Below are positions 1 through 5,958 of a DNA stretch of 6,022 nt, piece by piece. The translations under genes and the position numbers were made by a program. The notes below the pieces were generated by a model that did not search any database, was not told the origin of the DNA, and was given only the letters and a program-made list of their open reading frames with translations. The stretch's first letter is position 1. Each line of letters begins with the position of its first letter. The stretch is from Pseudomonas sp. (GTDB lineage: Bacteria > Pseudomonadota > Gammaproteobacteria > Pseudomonadales > Pseudomonadaceae), in assembly GCA_026398835.1 (NCBI GenBank), contig JAPLSD010000523.1:1-6022 (forward strand). The letters are read 5' to 3'.

Positions 1-1
1 C

Positions 2-1357
2 CCGGATGGACTGAGCTACACCTTCCACCTACGACCAGGGATCAAGTTTCACACCACCGATTACTTCAAGCCGACCCGTAACATGAATGCCGACGACGTG
101 GTCTGGAGTTTCCAGCGTCAGCTGGACCCGAAACACCCGTGGCATGACAAATCCAGCGTCGGCTTCCCGTATTTCGAAAGCATGGGCTTCAAGGAACTGC
201 TGAAAAGCGTCGAAAAAGTCGACGACAACACCGTTGTATTCACCCTGACCCGCCGCGAAGCACCGTTCCTGGCCGACCTGGCCATGGCCTTCTCCTCGAT
301 TTACCCGGCGGAATACGCTGACCAGTTGCTCAAGGCCGGCAAGACCAACGACCTGAACAGCAAACCCATCGGCACCGGCCCGTTCATCTTTACGCGCTAC
401 GCCAAAGATGCCCAGGTGCGCTTCAAGGCCAACCCGGATTACTTCCGTGGCAAACCACCGGCCGACACCCTGATCCTGGCCATCGCCACCGACAACAACG
501 TGCGTTTGCAGAAGCTCAAGGCCAACGAGTGCCAGATCGCGCTGTATCCAAAACCGGATGACATCCCGAGCATCAAGGCCGACCCGAACCTGAAGGTCGA
601 CGAACTGGCGGCCATGACCACTAGCTACACCGCCATGAATACCACCCGCAAATACATGAGCGATGTGCGAGTCCGGCAGGCGATCAATATCGCCTTCGAC
701 AAGGAAGCCTACGTCAACAGCCTGTACGGCAAAGGCAATGCGGTCGTTGGCACCGGTCCTTATCCGCCAACCCTGCTAGGCTTCAATGACACATTGAAGA
801 ACCCGCCTCGCGACCTGGACAAAGCCCGTGCGTTGCTCAAGGAAGCCGGTATGCCTGAAGGGACGGCCCTCACCCTGTTCACCCGCAACGGCGGCGGCCC
901 GACCAACCCCAATCCGTTGCTCGGTGCACAGATGATGCAGTCGGACCTGGCAAAGATCGGCATCAAGCTCGACATCCGCGTCATGGAATGGGGCGAAATG
1001 CTCAAGCGCGCCAAGAATGGCGAACATGACATGGTCTCGGCCGGCTGGGCCGGCGACAACGGTGACCCGGATAACTTCCTGACCCCGAACCTGAGTTGCG
1101 ATGCAGCGAAAAACGGCGAAAACTACGCCCGTTGGTGTAACAAAGCGTTTCAGGATTTGATCGACAAGGCCCGCGCGGGAACTGAACCGGTAGAACGTGC
1201 GGCACTTTATGAAAAAGCGTTGGCAACGTTCGATCAGGACCAACCATGGATCCCCATGGCTTATCCGAAAATGTTCACTGCAATGCGCAAGAACGTAGAG
1301 GGCTATCACATTAGCCCTCTCACCACTAATAACTTCGCTACCACCCAAGTGAAGTAG
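2..1357 (+). CDS. dppA: Periplasmic dipeptide-binding protein DppA-like, 5' partial
   Basis: This is the substrate-binding subunit of a peptide ABC importer (SBP family 5), which captures short peptides in the periplasm and hands them to DppBC. The reading frame is already open at base 2, so the ATG at 83 is internal. From recall of E. coli DppA, about 58 mature residues plus the signal peptide lie upstream of the window; 451 codons remain, ending in TAG. Family landmarks include YTFHLRPG near the left edge, NADDVVWSF, EAPFLADLAM, IGTGPF, VRVRQAI and GWAGDNGDPDNF. The Asp at 1055-1057 matches E. coli Asp408, which binds the peptide amino group. The Cys pair in SCDAAKNGENYARWC is kept. The position matching E. 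coli Arg355 (carboxylate binding) is Gly at 896-898, so ligand preference may differ. Pseudomonads often carry several dppA paralogues, so this may be one of a set. The family is certain; the exact ligand is not. Confidence 0.95.
   Translation, partial: PDGLSYTFHLRPGIKFHTTDYFKPTRNMNADDVVWSFQRQLDPKHPWHDKSSVGFPYFESMGFKELLKSVEKVDDNTVVFTLTRREAPFLADLAMAFSSIYPAEYADQLLKAGKTNDLNSKPIGTGPFIFTRYAKDAQVRFKANPDYFRGKPPADTLILAIATDNNVRLQKLKANECQIALYPKPDDIPSIKADPNLKVDELAAMTTSYTAMNTTRKYMSDVRVRQAINIAFDKEAYVNSLYGKGNAVVGTGPYPPTLLGFNDTLKNPPRDLDKARALLKEAGMPEGTALTLFTRNGGGPTNPNPLLGAQMMQSDLAKIGIKLDIRVMEWGEMLKRAKNGEHDMVSAGWAGDNGDPDNFLTPNLSCDAAKNGENYARWCNKAFQDLIDKARAGTEPVERAALYEKALATFDQDQPWIPMAYPKMFTAMRKNVEGYHISPLTTNNFATTQVK
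1297..1320 (+). other. Stem-loop inside the 3' end of dppA
   Basis: Bases 1297-1305 (AGAGGGCTA) pair perfectly with 1312-1320 (TAGCCCTCT) across a 6-nt loop. The hairpin lies within the last 20 codons of dppA, 34 nt before the stop codon. It has no T-tract and is not a terminator. It may help to stabilise the 3' end of the dppA message together with the larger hairpin just past the stop. The pairing is read directly from the sequence; the role is inferred. Confidence 0.5.
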
Positions 1358-1367
1358 ATAAGAAACT

Positions 1368-1397
1368 CCCGGCATCGTTGACCCCAATGATGCCGGG
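1368..1397 (+). promoter_or_regulatory. Intergenic hairpin between dppA and dppB
   Basis: Bases 1368-1380 pair with 1385-1397, forming a 13-bp stem with one G-T wobble and a 4-nt ACCC loop. It starts 10 nt after the dppA stop and ends 33 nt before the dppB start. No T-tract follows, so it is not a strong intrinsic terminator. Hairpins at this position, between binding-protein and permease genes, are known in other ABC import operons (for example malE-malF). There they block 3' exonucleases and leave the binding-protein message more abundant. That role is inferred here. Confidence 0.7.
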
Positions 1398-1415
1398 CAC
1401 GCCTAACCGGCTGAT

Positions 1416-1419
1416 GAGG
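1416..1419 (+). promoter_or_regulatory. dppB ribosome binding site
   Basis: The GAGG core lies 11 nt upstream of the ATG at 1431. The spacing is longer than optimal, which suggests moderate translation. No other in-frame start nearby has a better site, and the resulting N-terminus matches E. coli DppB. Confidence 0.6.
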
Positions 1420-1430
1420 TACACCACAAG

Positions 1431-2441
1431 ATGTTTAGTTTTATTGCCCGCCGCGTGGGGTTGTTGATACCCACCTTTTTCGGCATCACCTTGCTGACAT
1501 TCGCATTGATTCGCATGATCCCCGGCGACCCCGTGGAAGTGATGATGGGTGAACGTCGGGTCGACCCTGAGATGCATGCCCAGGCAATGGAACGCCTTGG
1601 ATTGAACAAACCGCTCTATGCCCAGTATCTGGACTACATCGGCAAACTCGCCCACGGCGATCTTGGCGAATCCCTGCGGACCCGTGAGAGCGTCTGGACC
1701 GAGTTCACCTCACTGTTCCCGGCAACTCTGGAACTGTCCTCGGCTGCCCTGCTGTTCGCCGGTGTCCTTGGGCTACTGGCCGGGGTAATTGCAGCCTTGA
1801 AGCGAGGATCTCTGTTCGACCATGGGGTGATGGGCATCTCCCTTGCGGGTTATTCGATGCCGATCTTCTGGTGGGGCCTGATCCTGATCATGTTCTTCTC
1901 GGTATCCCTGGGCTGGACGCCAGTCTCCGGGCGGATCGACCTGCTTTACGACATCGAGCCGAGAACCGGCTTCATGCTGATCGACACCTTGCTGGCCAAT
2001 GACACCGGGGCCTTCTTCGACGCCCTGCATCACTTGATTCTCCCAGCCATCGTGCTCGGCACCATCCCACTGGCGGTGATCGCCCGGATGACCCGTTCTT
2101 CGATGCTCGAAGTGCTGCGTGAAGACTACATTCGTACCGCCCGGGCCAAAGGCCTGTCGCCGTCGCGCGTGGTGTTCATTCACGGCCTGCGTAACGCCTT
2201 GATCCCGGTGCTGACGGTAGTCGGCCTGCAAGTCGGTACCCTGCTGGCCGGTGCAGTGCTGACCGAAACCATCTTCTCCTGGCCCGGCATCGGCAAATGG
2301 CTGATTGAAGCCATTGGCGCCCGGGACTATCCGGTGGTGCAAAACGGCATCCTGTTAATCGCCTGCCTGGTGATTATGGTCAACTTCGTGGTGGACATCC
2401 TCTACGGCTTTGCCAACCCACGCATCCGTCACCAGCGCTGA
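1431..2441 (+). CDS. dppB: Dipeptide ABC transporter permease DppB
   Basis: This is one of the two inner-membrane subunits that form the peptide channel. It has 336 residues, close to E. coli DppB at about 339, and is colinear with it from MFSFIARR to the C-terminal NPRIRH. Six hydrophobic segments are visible at roughly residues 9-29, 100-123, 134-160, 202-222, 257-279 and 303-327. A large periplasmic loop follows segment 1 and contains MIPGDPV and HGDLGES. The EAA loop that couples to an ATPase is at about 231-260 (EDYIRTARAKGL, then a downstream IP). The near-identical TRSSMLEVL stretch just before it and TETIFSWPG at 278-286 are further DppB-type markers. The gene follows dppA after a 73-nt spacer with a hairpin and lies 10 nt upstream of dppC. 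It has no internal break and no unusual composition. Confidence 0.96.
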   Translation: MFSFIARRVGLLIPTFFGITLLTFALIRMIPGDPVEVMMGERRVDPEMHAQAMERLGLNKPLYAQYLDYIGKLAHGDLGESLRTRESVWTEFTSLFPATLELSSAALLFAGVLGLLAGVIAALKRGSLFDHGVMGISLAGYSMPIFWWGLILIMFFSVSLGWTPVSGRIDLLYDIEPRTGFMLIDTLLANDTGAFFDALHHLILPAIVLGTIPLAVIARMTRSSMLEVLREDYIRTARAKGLSPSRVVFIHGLRNALIPVLTVVGLQVGTLLAGAVLTETIFSWPGIGKWLIEAIGARDYPVVQNGILLIACLVIMVNFVVDILYGFANPRIRHQR

Positions 2442-2451
2442 GATCAAACCA

Positions 2452-3363
2452 ATGAGCACTCTAACTACCTCAGTAGCAGTCGACCAAAGCCTGCTTTATC
2501 CATCGCCGTACAAAGAGTTCTGGCAAGCCTTCTCGAAGAACAAAGGTGCCGTCGCCGGCCTGCTGTTCATGATCCTCGTGGTGTTTTGCGCATTGTTCGC
2601 ACCCTGGGTTGCCCCGCACAACCCGAGCGAACAATTCCGTGACTTCCTGCTGACCCCGCCAGCCTGGCTCGAAGGCGGCCAGCTGCAGTTCCTGCTGGGT
2701 ACCGATGAGCTAGGGCGTGACCTGCTGTCACGGCTGATCACCGGTTCACGCCTGTCGCTGCTGATCGGTCTGTCGTCGGTGGTCATGTCGCTGATTCCGG
2801 GCGTTCTGCTGGGTCTGTTCGCCGGATTCTTCCCGCGTCTGCTCGGCCCGACCATCATGCGTCTGATGGACATCATGCTGGCCCTGCCGTCCTTGCTGCT
2901 GGCTGTGGCGATTGTCGCCATCCTCGGCCCTGGCCTGATCAACACCGTCATCGCCATCGCCGTGGTTTCGTTGCCGTCCTATGTCCGTCTGACCCGCGCA
3001 GCGGTAATGGGCGAGCTGAACCGCGACTATGTCACCGCCGCACGTCTGGCCGGTGCCGGTCTGCCACGTCTGATGTTCATCACCGTGCTGCCTAACTGCA
3101 TGGCGCCGCTGATCGTTCAGGCGACCTTGAGCTTCTCCTCGGCGATTCTCGATGCCGCAGCCCTGGGCTTCCTCGGCCTTGGCGTACAACCGCCAACCCC
3201 TGAGTGGGGCACCATGCTGGCCTCGGCTCGCGACTACATCGAACGCGCCTGGTGGGTGGTGAGCCTGCCTGGTTTGACCATTTTGCTCAGCGTGCTGGCA
3301 ATCAACCTGATGGGCGACGGTCTGCGCGATGCGCTGGACCCGAAACTCAAGAACGCCGCCTGA
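2452..3363 (+). CDS. dppC: Dipeptide ABC transporter permease DppC
   Basis: This is the second membrane subunit, partner of DppB. It has 303 residues, against about 300 in E. coli DppC. The start chosen is the ATG at 2452, giving MSTLTTSV, 10 nt after the dppB stop; an in-frame ATG at 2410 would overlap dppB and add 14 residues with no family counterpart. The cytoplasmic N-terminus ([12 protein letters not shown]) leads into the first membrane segment at about 33-54. A periplasmic loop with [14 protein letters not shown] (82-95) is typical of DppC and OppC proteins. Further hydrophobic segments are at about 100-124, 139-159, 160-176, 216-240 and 266-287. The EAA coupling loop spans about 189-219 ([14 protein letters not shown], then LP). 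The C-terminus [13 protein letters not shown] is the family hallmark. Only a weak Shine-Dalgarno (TGAGA, sharing the dppB stop) is present, so translation is probably coupled to dppB. Confidence 0.96.
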   Translation: MSTLTTSVAVDQSLLYPSPYKEFWQAFSKNKGAVAGLLFMILVVFCALFAPWVAPHNPSEQFRDFLLTPPAWLEGGQLQFLLGTDELGRDLLSRLITGSRLSLLIGLSSVVMSLIPGVLLGLFAGFFPRLLGPTIMRLMDIMLALPSLLLAVAIVAILGPGLINTVIAIAVVSLPSYVRLTRAAVMGELNRDYVTAARLAGAGLPRLMFITVLPNCMAPLIVQATLSFSSAILDAAALGFLGLGVQPPTPEWGTMLASARDYIERAWWVVSLPGLTILLSVLAINLMGDGLRDALDPKLKNAA

Positions 3364-3367
3364 GGAG
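3363..3367 (+). promoter_or_regulatory. dppD ribosome binding site overlapping the dppC stop
   Basis: The AGGAG core begins on the last base of the dppC TGA and lies 6 nt upstream of the ATG at 3374. This fixes the dppD start and rules out the in-frame ATG at 3329 inside dppC, which has no such site and gives residues foreign to the family. Confidence 0.8.
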
Positions 3368-3373
3368 ATTCCC

Positions 3374-4342
3374 ATGTCACTGCTAGAAATCAAGAATCTC
3401 AATGTCCGCTTTGGCGACGCCAATGCAGTACCGGTGGTCGATGGTCTCGACCTGTCCGTGGACAAAGGCGAAGTACTGGCCATCGTTGGTGAATCGGGTT
3501 CCGGCAAGTCCGTGACCATGATGGCGCTGATGGGGCTGATCGAGCATCCCGGCATCGTCACCGCTGACTCGCTCATCTTCGACGGCCAGGACATGCTCAA
3601 GCTCAGCGCCCGCCAGCGCCGACGCATTGTCGGTAAAGACCTGGCCATGGTTTTCCAGGATCCGATGACCGCGCTGAACCCGAGCTACACCGTGGGTTTC
3701 CAGATCGAAGAAGTGCTGCGTCTGCACCTGAAAATGTCCAGCAAGGCCGCCCGCAAGCGCGCCATCGAACTGCTGGAAAAGGTCGAAATTCCTGGCGCTG
3801 CCAGCCGTATGGATGCCTATCCGCATCAACTCTCCGGCGGTATGAGCCAGCGTGTGGCGATTGCCATGGCGATTGCCGGTGAACCGAAACTACTGATCGC
3901 CGACGAACCGACCACCGCCCTGGACGTGACCATTCAGGCACAGATCATGGAATTGCTGCTCAACCTGCAACAAGAGCACAACATGGGCCTGGTGCTGATC
4001 ACTCACGACCTGGCCGTGGTGGCCGAAACCGCGCAACGGGTGTGCGTGATGTACGCCGGCCAAGCCGTGGAAGTCGGGCAAGTGCCTGGGCTGTTCGAAG
4101 TGCCCGCGCACCCGTACAGCGAAGCACTACTGGCGGCGATTCCGGAACACAGCCTGGGCGCCGAGCGTCTGGCGACCTTGCCGGGCATCGTTCCGGGTCG
4201 CTATGACCGTCCGCAAGGTTGCCTGTTGTCGCCGCGCTGCCCGTATGTACAAGACAAATGCCGCCAGCAACGTCCGGGCCTGGACCCTAAAGCCCACAGC
4301 CTCGCCCGCTGCTTCTACCCCTTGAATCAGGAGGTGGCGTAA
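3374..4342 (+). CDS. dppD: Dipeptide ABC transporter ATP-binding protein DppD
   Basis: This is one of two cytoplasmic ATPases that power peptide import; it pairs with DppF and docks on the EAA loops of DppB/DppC. It has 322 residues, close to E. coli DppD at about 327. All ABC motifs are present: Walker A GESGSGKS (39-46), Q-loop Gln95 in MVFQDP, signature LSGGMSQR (153-160), Walker B LLIADEP with catalytic Glu178, and switch His211 in ITHDLAVV. The C-terminal extension typical of oligopeptide transporters (oligo_HPY) starts near HPY at 246-248. It holds four cysteines (283, 289, 296, 313) spaced C-x5-C-x6-C-x16-C; recent structures of related Dpp ATPases reported an iron-sulfur cluster here (from memory). 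The start is set by a strong ribosome binding site. The stop TAA overlaps the dppF ATG by one base. Confidence 0.96.
   Translation: MSLLEIKNLNVRFGDANAVPVVDGLDLSVDKGEVLAIVGESGSGKSVTMMALMGLIEHPGIVTADSLIFDGQDMLKLSARQRRRIVGKDLAMVFQDPMTALNPSYTVGFQIEEVLRLHLKMSSKAARKRAIELLEKVEIPGAASRMDAYPHQLSGGMSQRVAIAMAIAGEPKLLIADEPTTALDVTIQAQIMELLLNLQQEHNMGLVLITHDLAVVAETAQRVCVMYAGQAVEVGQVPGLFEVPAHPYSEALLAAIPEHSLGAERLATLPGIVPGRYDRPQGCLLSPRCPYVQDKCRQQRPGLDPKAHSLARCFYPLNQEVA
4329..4334 (+). promoter_or_regulatory. dppF ribosome binding site within dppD
   Basis: A perfect AGGAGG lies 7 nt upstream of the ATG at 4342, inside the last codons of dppD. Together with the TAATG stop/start overlap it supports translational coupling, which would keep the two ATPases near equal amounts. 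Confidence 0.85.
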
Positions 4343-5313
4343 TGAGCGTCGTTCTCACCGCCCGCGACCTTACCCGTCACTACGAAGTTTCCCGCGGCCT
4401 GTTCAAAGGCACCGCCCTGGTTCGCGCCCTCAACGGCGTGTCGTTCGAACTGGAAGCTGGCAAGACCCTCGCTGTCGTAGGCGAGTCGGGCTGCGGCAAG
4501 TCGACGCTGGCCCGCGCCCTGACGTTGATTGAAGAGCCCTCCTCCGGCTCGCTGAAAATCGCCGGCCAGGAAGTGGCCGGCGCCAACAAGGCCGAACGCA
4601 AGCAACTGCGCAAAGACGTGCAGATGGTGTTCCAAAGCCCCTACGCCTCGTTGAATCCACGGCAGAAAATCGGTGACCAGCTCGCTGAACCGCTGCTGAT
4701 CAACACTAAGCTGAGCGCCTCCGAGCGTCGCGAGAAAGTCCAGGCGATGATGAAGCAGGTTGGTTTGCGCCCTGAGCACTACCAGCGTTATCCGCACATG
4801 TTCTCCGGCGGTCAGCGCCAGCGGATTGCCTTGGCTCGGGCAATGATGCTGCAGCCCAAAGTGCTGGTGGCGGACGAACCGACTTCAGCCCTCGATGTGT
4901 CGATTCAGGCGCAGGTACTCAACCTGTTCATGGATCTGCAGAAAGAGTTCAACACTGCCTATGTGTTCATCTCCCACAACCTTGCGGTGGTACGTCACGT
5001 CGCCGATCAGGTGCTGGTGATGTACCTCGGTCGCCCGGTGGAAATGGGCCCTAAAGAAGACATCTACACCCGTCCTCTGCACCCTTACACCCAGGCACTG
5101 CTGTCGGCTACGCCAACGATCCACCCGGATCCGACCAAGCCGAAAATCAAGATCGTCGGCGAACTGCCCAACCCACTCAACCCGCCGTCCGGCTGCGCCT
5201 TCCACAAGCGTTGCCCGTACGCCACCGAGCGGTGCAGTACCGATGAACCTGCACTACGCTCACTCGACAACCGCCAGGTAGCCTGCCATTACGCCGAGCA
5301 ATTCGTCGTTTAA
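4342..5313 (+). CDS. dppF: Dipeptide ABC transporter ATP-binding protein DppF
   Basis: This is the second ATPase of the importer, forming a heterodimer with DppD. It has 323 residues, slightly shorter than E. coli DppF at about 334, mainly at the ends. Motifs seen are Walker A GESGCGKS (47-54), Q-loop Gln98 in MVFQSP, signature FSGGQRQR (154-161), Walker B VLVADEP with Glu179, and switch His212. The residue after the switch His is Asn213 (SHNLAVV), where E. coli DppF and the DppD here have Asp. The HPYTQALLSATP segment starts at 247. The C-terminal cysteines 285, 291, 298 and 315 repeat the C-x5-C-x6-C-x16-C spacing of DppD. PLLINT and RYPHMFSGG are DppF-type signatures that separate it from OppF only moderately; the operon context settles the name. 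It is the last gene of the operon and is followed by a terminator. Confidence 0.95.
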   Translation: MSVVLTARDLTRHYEVSRGLFKGTALVRALNGVSFELEAGKTLAVVGESGCGKSTLARALTLIEEPSSGSLKIAGQEVAGANKAERKQLRKDVQMVFQSPYASLNPRQKIGDQLAEPLLINTKLSASERREKVQAMMKQVGLRPEHYQRYPHMFSGGQRQRIALARAMMLQPKVLVADEPTSALDVSIQAQVLNLFMDLQKEFNTAYVFISHNLAVVRHVADQVLVMYLGRPVEMGPKEDIYTRPLHPYTQALLSATPTIHPDPTKPKIKIVGELPNPLNPPSGCAFHKRCPYATERCSTDEPALRSLDNRQVACHYAEQFVV

Positions 5314-5328
5314 TCCGGGCATAAAAAA

Positions 5329-5355
5329 ACGCTCCCGGGATTTATTCGGGAGCGT
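5329..5355. terminator. Bidirectional terminator between dppF and the small minus-strand gene
   Basis: Bases 5329-5337 (ACGCTCCCG) pair with 5347-5355 (CGGGAGCGT), a perfect 9-bp stem around a 9-nt loop. It begins 15 nt after the dppF stop. On the plus strand it is followed by a short T-rich tail (TCTTTC). On the minus strand the run of seven A at 5323-5329 becomes a strong T-tract. It can therefore end dppF transcripts and those of the convergent gene at 5440-5688. Confidence 0.85.
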
Positions 5356-5373
5356 CTTTCACGCGTTAACCAA

Positions 5374-5412
5374 CCCTTCCTACCGGATTGCGCATCAGTC
5401 AGGCAGGAAGGG
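5374..5412 (+). terminator. Possible second dpp operon terminator
   Basis: Bases 5374-5381 (CCCTTCCT) pair with 5405-5412 (AGGAAGGG), then CTTTCTTTAT follows on the plus strand. The 8-bp stem and T-rich tail look like a backup terminator for dpp read-through. The 23-nt loop is long for an efficient intrinsic terminator, so confidence is modest. Confidence 0.4.
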
Positions 5413-5439
5413 CTTTCTTTATAGCTGAGCCCAAGCAGA

Positions 5440-5688
5440 TCAACTCTGACTGTCACCCTCCTCCTCGTCGCTTGAATCATCACCGCCCTCGGTACCGCCC
5501 TTGCCGTCGTCTTGGCCACTAGGGTTGGAGTCATCTGCGTAGACCGCATGAAATCCACTGCCCGCCATGCCCGTCGAGAAGCCCGCGCCGTGACCCTGCG
5601 CCGGATAACCGGCCCACGCCGCCGAAGTACCCAGCGAAAGCATGACCAGCACTTTGATCAGCAACACAATGCGTTGAACGATTTTCAT
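5440..5688 (-). CDS. Small predicted secreted protein, glycine-rich with acidic tail, unknown function
   Basis: The protein has 82 residues. Residues 1-26 form a clear Sec signal peptide: a basic n-region (MKIVQR), a hydrophobic core, and an AWA cleavage site before Gly27. The mature part would be about 56 residues. Residues 27-48 are rich in Gly, Ala and His, and residues 50-82 hold 12 Asp/Glu with a single Lys and many Ser/Gly, so the tail is probably disordered and strongly negative. There are no cysteines and no lipobox. The ATG at 5688 is preferred over the in-frame ATG at 5700, because AAGGA (5700-5704) overlaps that codon but sits 11 nt before 5688, and the shorter form starts directly with the signal peptide. 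Convergent terminators close it downstream. I do not recognise a family; it may be a lineage-restricted Pseudomonas protein. It is unlikely to be part of the Dpp transporter. Confidence 0.65.
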   Translation of the reverse strand: MKIVQRIVLLIKVLVMLSLGTSAAWAGYPAQGHGAGFSTGMAGSGFHAVYADDSNPSGQDDGKGGTEGGDDSSDEEEGDSQS

Positions 5689-5907
5689 AGCCGATTCCAT
5701 CCTTTCGTAGGTGAATCACTGATGGCTACAGGCCTTGATTGCAACAACCGTAGCGCTGTCTGAAACCTAGCCCCGTTACGCGGAGTTTTCCAGATAGGCA
5801 GCTACCAATAGGCCGAAACACTCCCATGCAGATAGACCGGTTTCGACTAACGGTTAAACCGAAAAGCTATCTCAAGTCGCCCGCGTTCAATCAAAAGATC
5901 GTCAAAA
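5689..5907. other. Intergenic region upstream of the small minus-strand gene
   Basis: This stretch separates the small gene from the terminator at 5908-5937 and is less GC-rich than the flanking genes. It should hold the promoter of the gene at 5440-5688, because a terminator stands between that gene and the next minus-strand gene upstream. I find no pair of -35/-10 elements that I would defend. It contains an 11-base hyphenated palindrome at 5851-5861 and GCTAC/GTAGC inverted repeats at 5725-5729 and 5750-5754. No RNA gene or mobile element is evident. Confidence 0.5.
5696..5704 (-). promoter_or_regulatory. Ribosome binding site of the small secreted protein gene
   Basis: Read on the minus strand, this segment carries AAGGA (5704-5700) and then GGA (5698-5696). 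They lie 11 and 7 nt upstream of the ATG at 5688. The site supports that start rather than the ATG at 5700, which it overlaps. Confidence 0.55.
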
Positions 5908-5937
5908 AAAAGGCGAAGCCCGAAAGCTTCGCCTTTT
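5908..5937 (-). terminator. Strong intrinsic terminator of the minus-strand gene at the right edge
   Basis: Bases 5908-5919 (AAAAGGCGAAGC) pair perfectly with 5926-5937 (GCTTCGCCTTTT) around a 6-nt loop. On the minus strand the stem is followed by T8, from the run of eight A at 5904-5911. It lies 21 nt beyond the stop codon of the gene ending at 5959. The four T at 5934-5937 give weaker potential on the plus strand. Confidence 0.9.
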
Positions 5938-5958
5938 CTGTACTTACCGCCTCAACCC

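Noticed and set aside
83..1357. ATG at 83 as the start of the binding protein
   Set aside because: The frame is open back to base 2 and already encodes conserved DppA sequence (YTFHLRPG), so the ATG is internal and the gene is truncated by the window edge.
776..1387. Long minus-strand frames opposite dppA (and similar ones opposite dppB, dppC and dppD)
   Set aside because: Long antisense frames are expected in GC-rich genes with this codon bias; the products show no domain features and lie opposite well-supported genes.
2410..2451. Upstream in-frame ATG for dppC at 2410
   Set aside because: It lies inside dppB and adds 14 residues without family support; the ATG at 2452 gives the expected length and N-terminus.
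3329..3373. Upstream in-frame ATG for dppD at 3329
   Set aside because: It lies inside dppC and adds 15 unrelated residues, while AGGAG sits 6 nt before the ATG at 3374.
5689..5700. ATG at 5700 as the start of the small secreted protein
   Set aside because: The only Shine-Dalgarno-like sequence touches this ATG, and the extra four residues precede an otherwise normal signal peptide that begins at 5688.
5735..5760. Possible sigma-54 promoter on the minus strand around TTGCA
   Set aside because: The -12-like TTGC is present, but the required GG of the -24 element is missing at the correct spacing.
5512..5763. Plus-strand 83-codon frame antisense to the small gene
   Set aside because: Its product is arginine-rich with no recognisable features, has no signal peptide or clear ribosome binding site, and is explained as the complement of the minus-strand gene.
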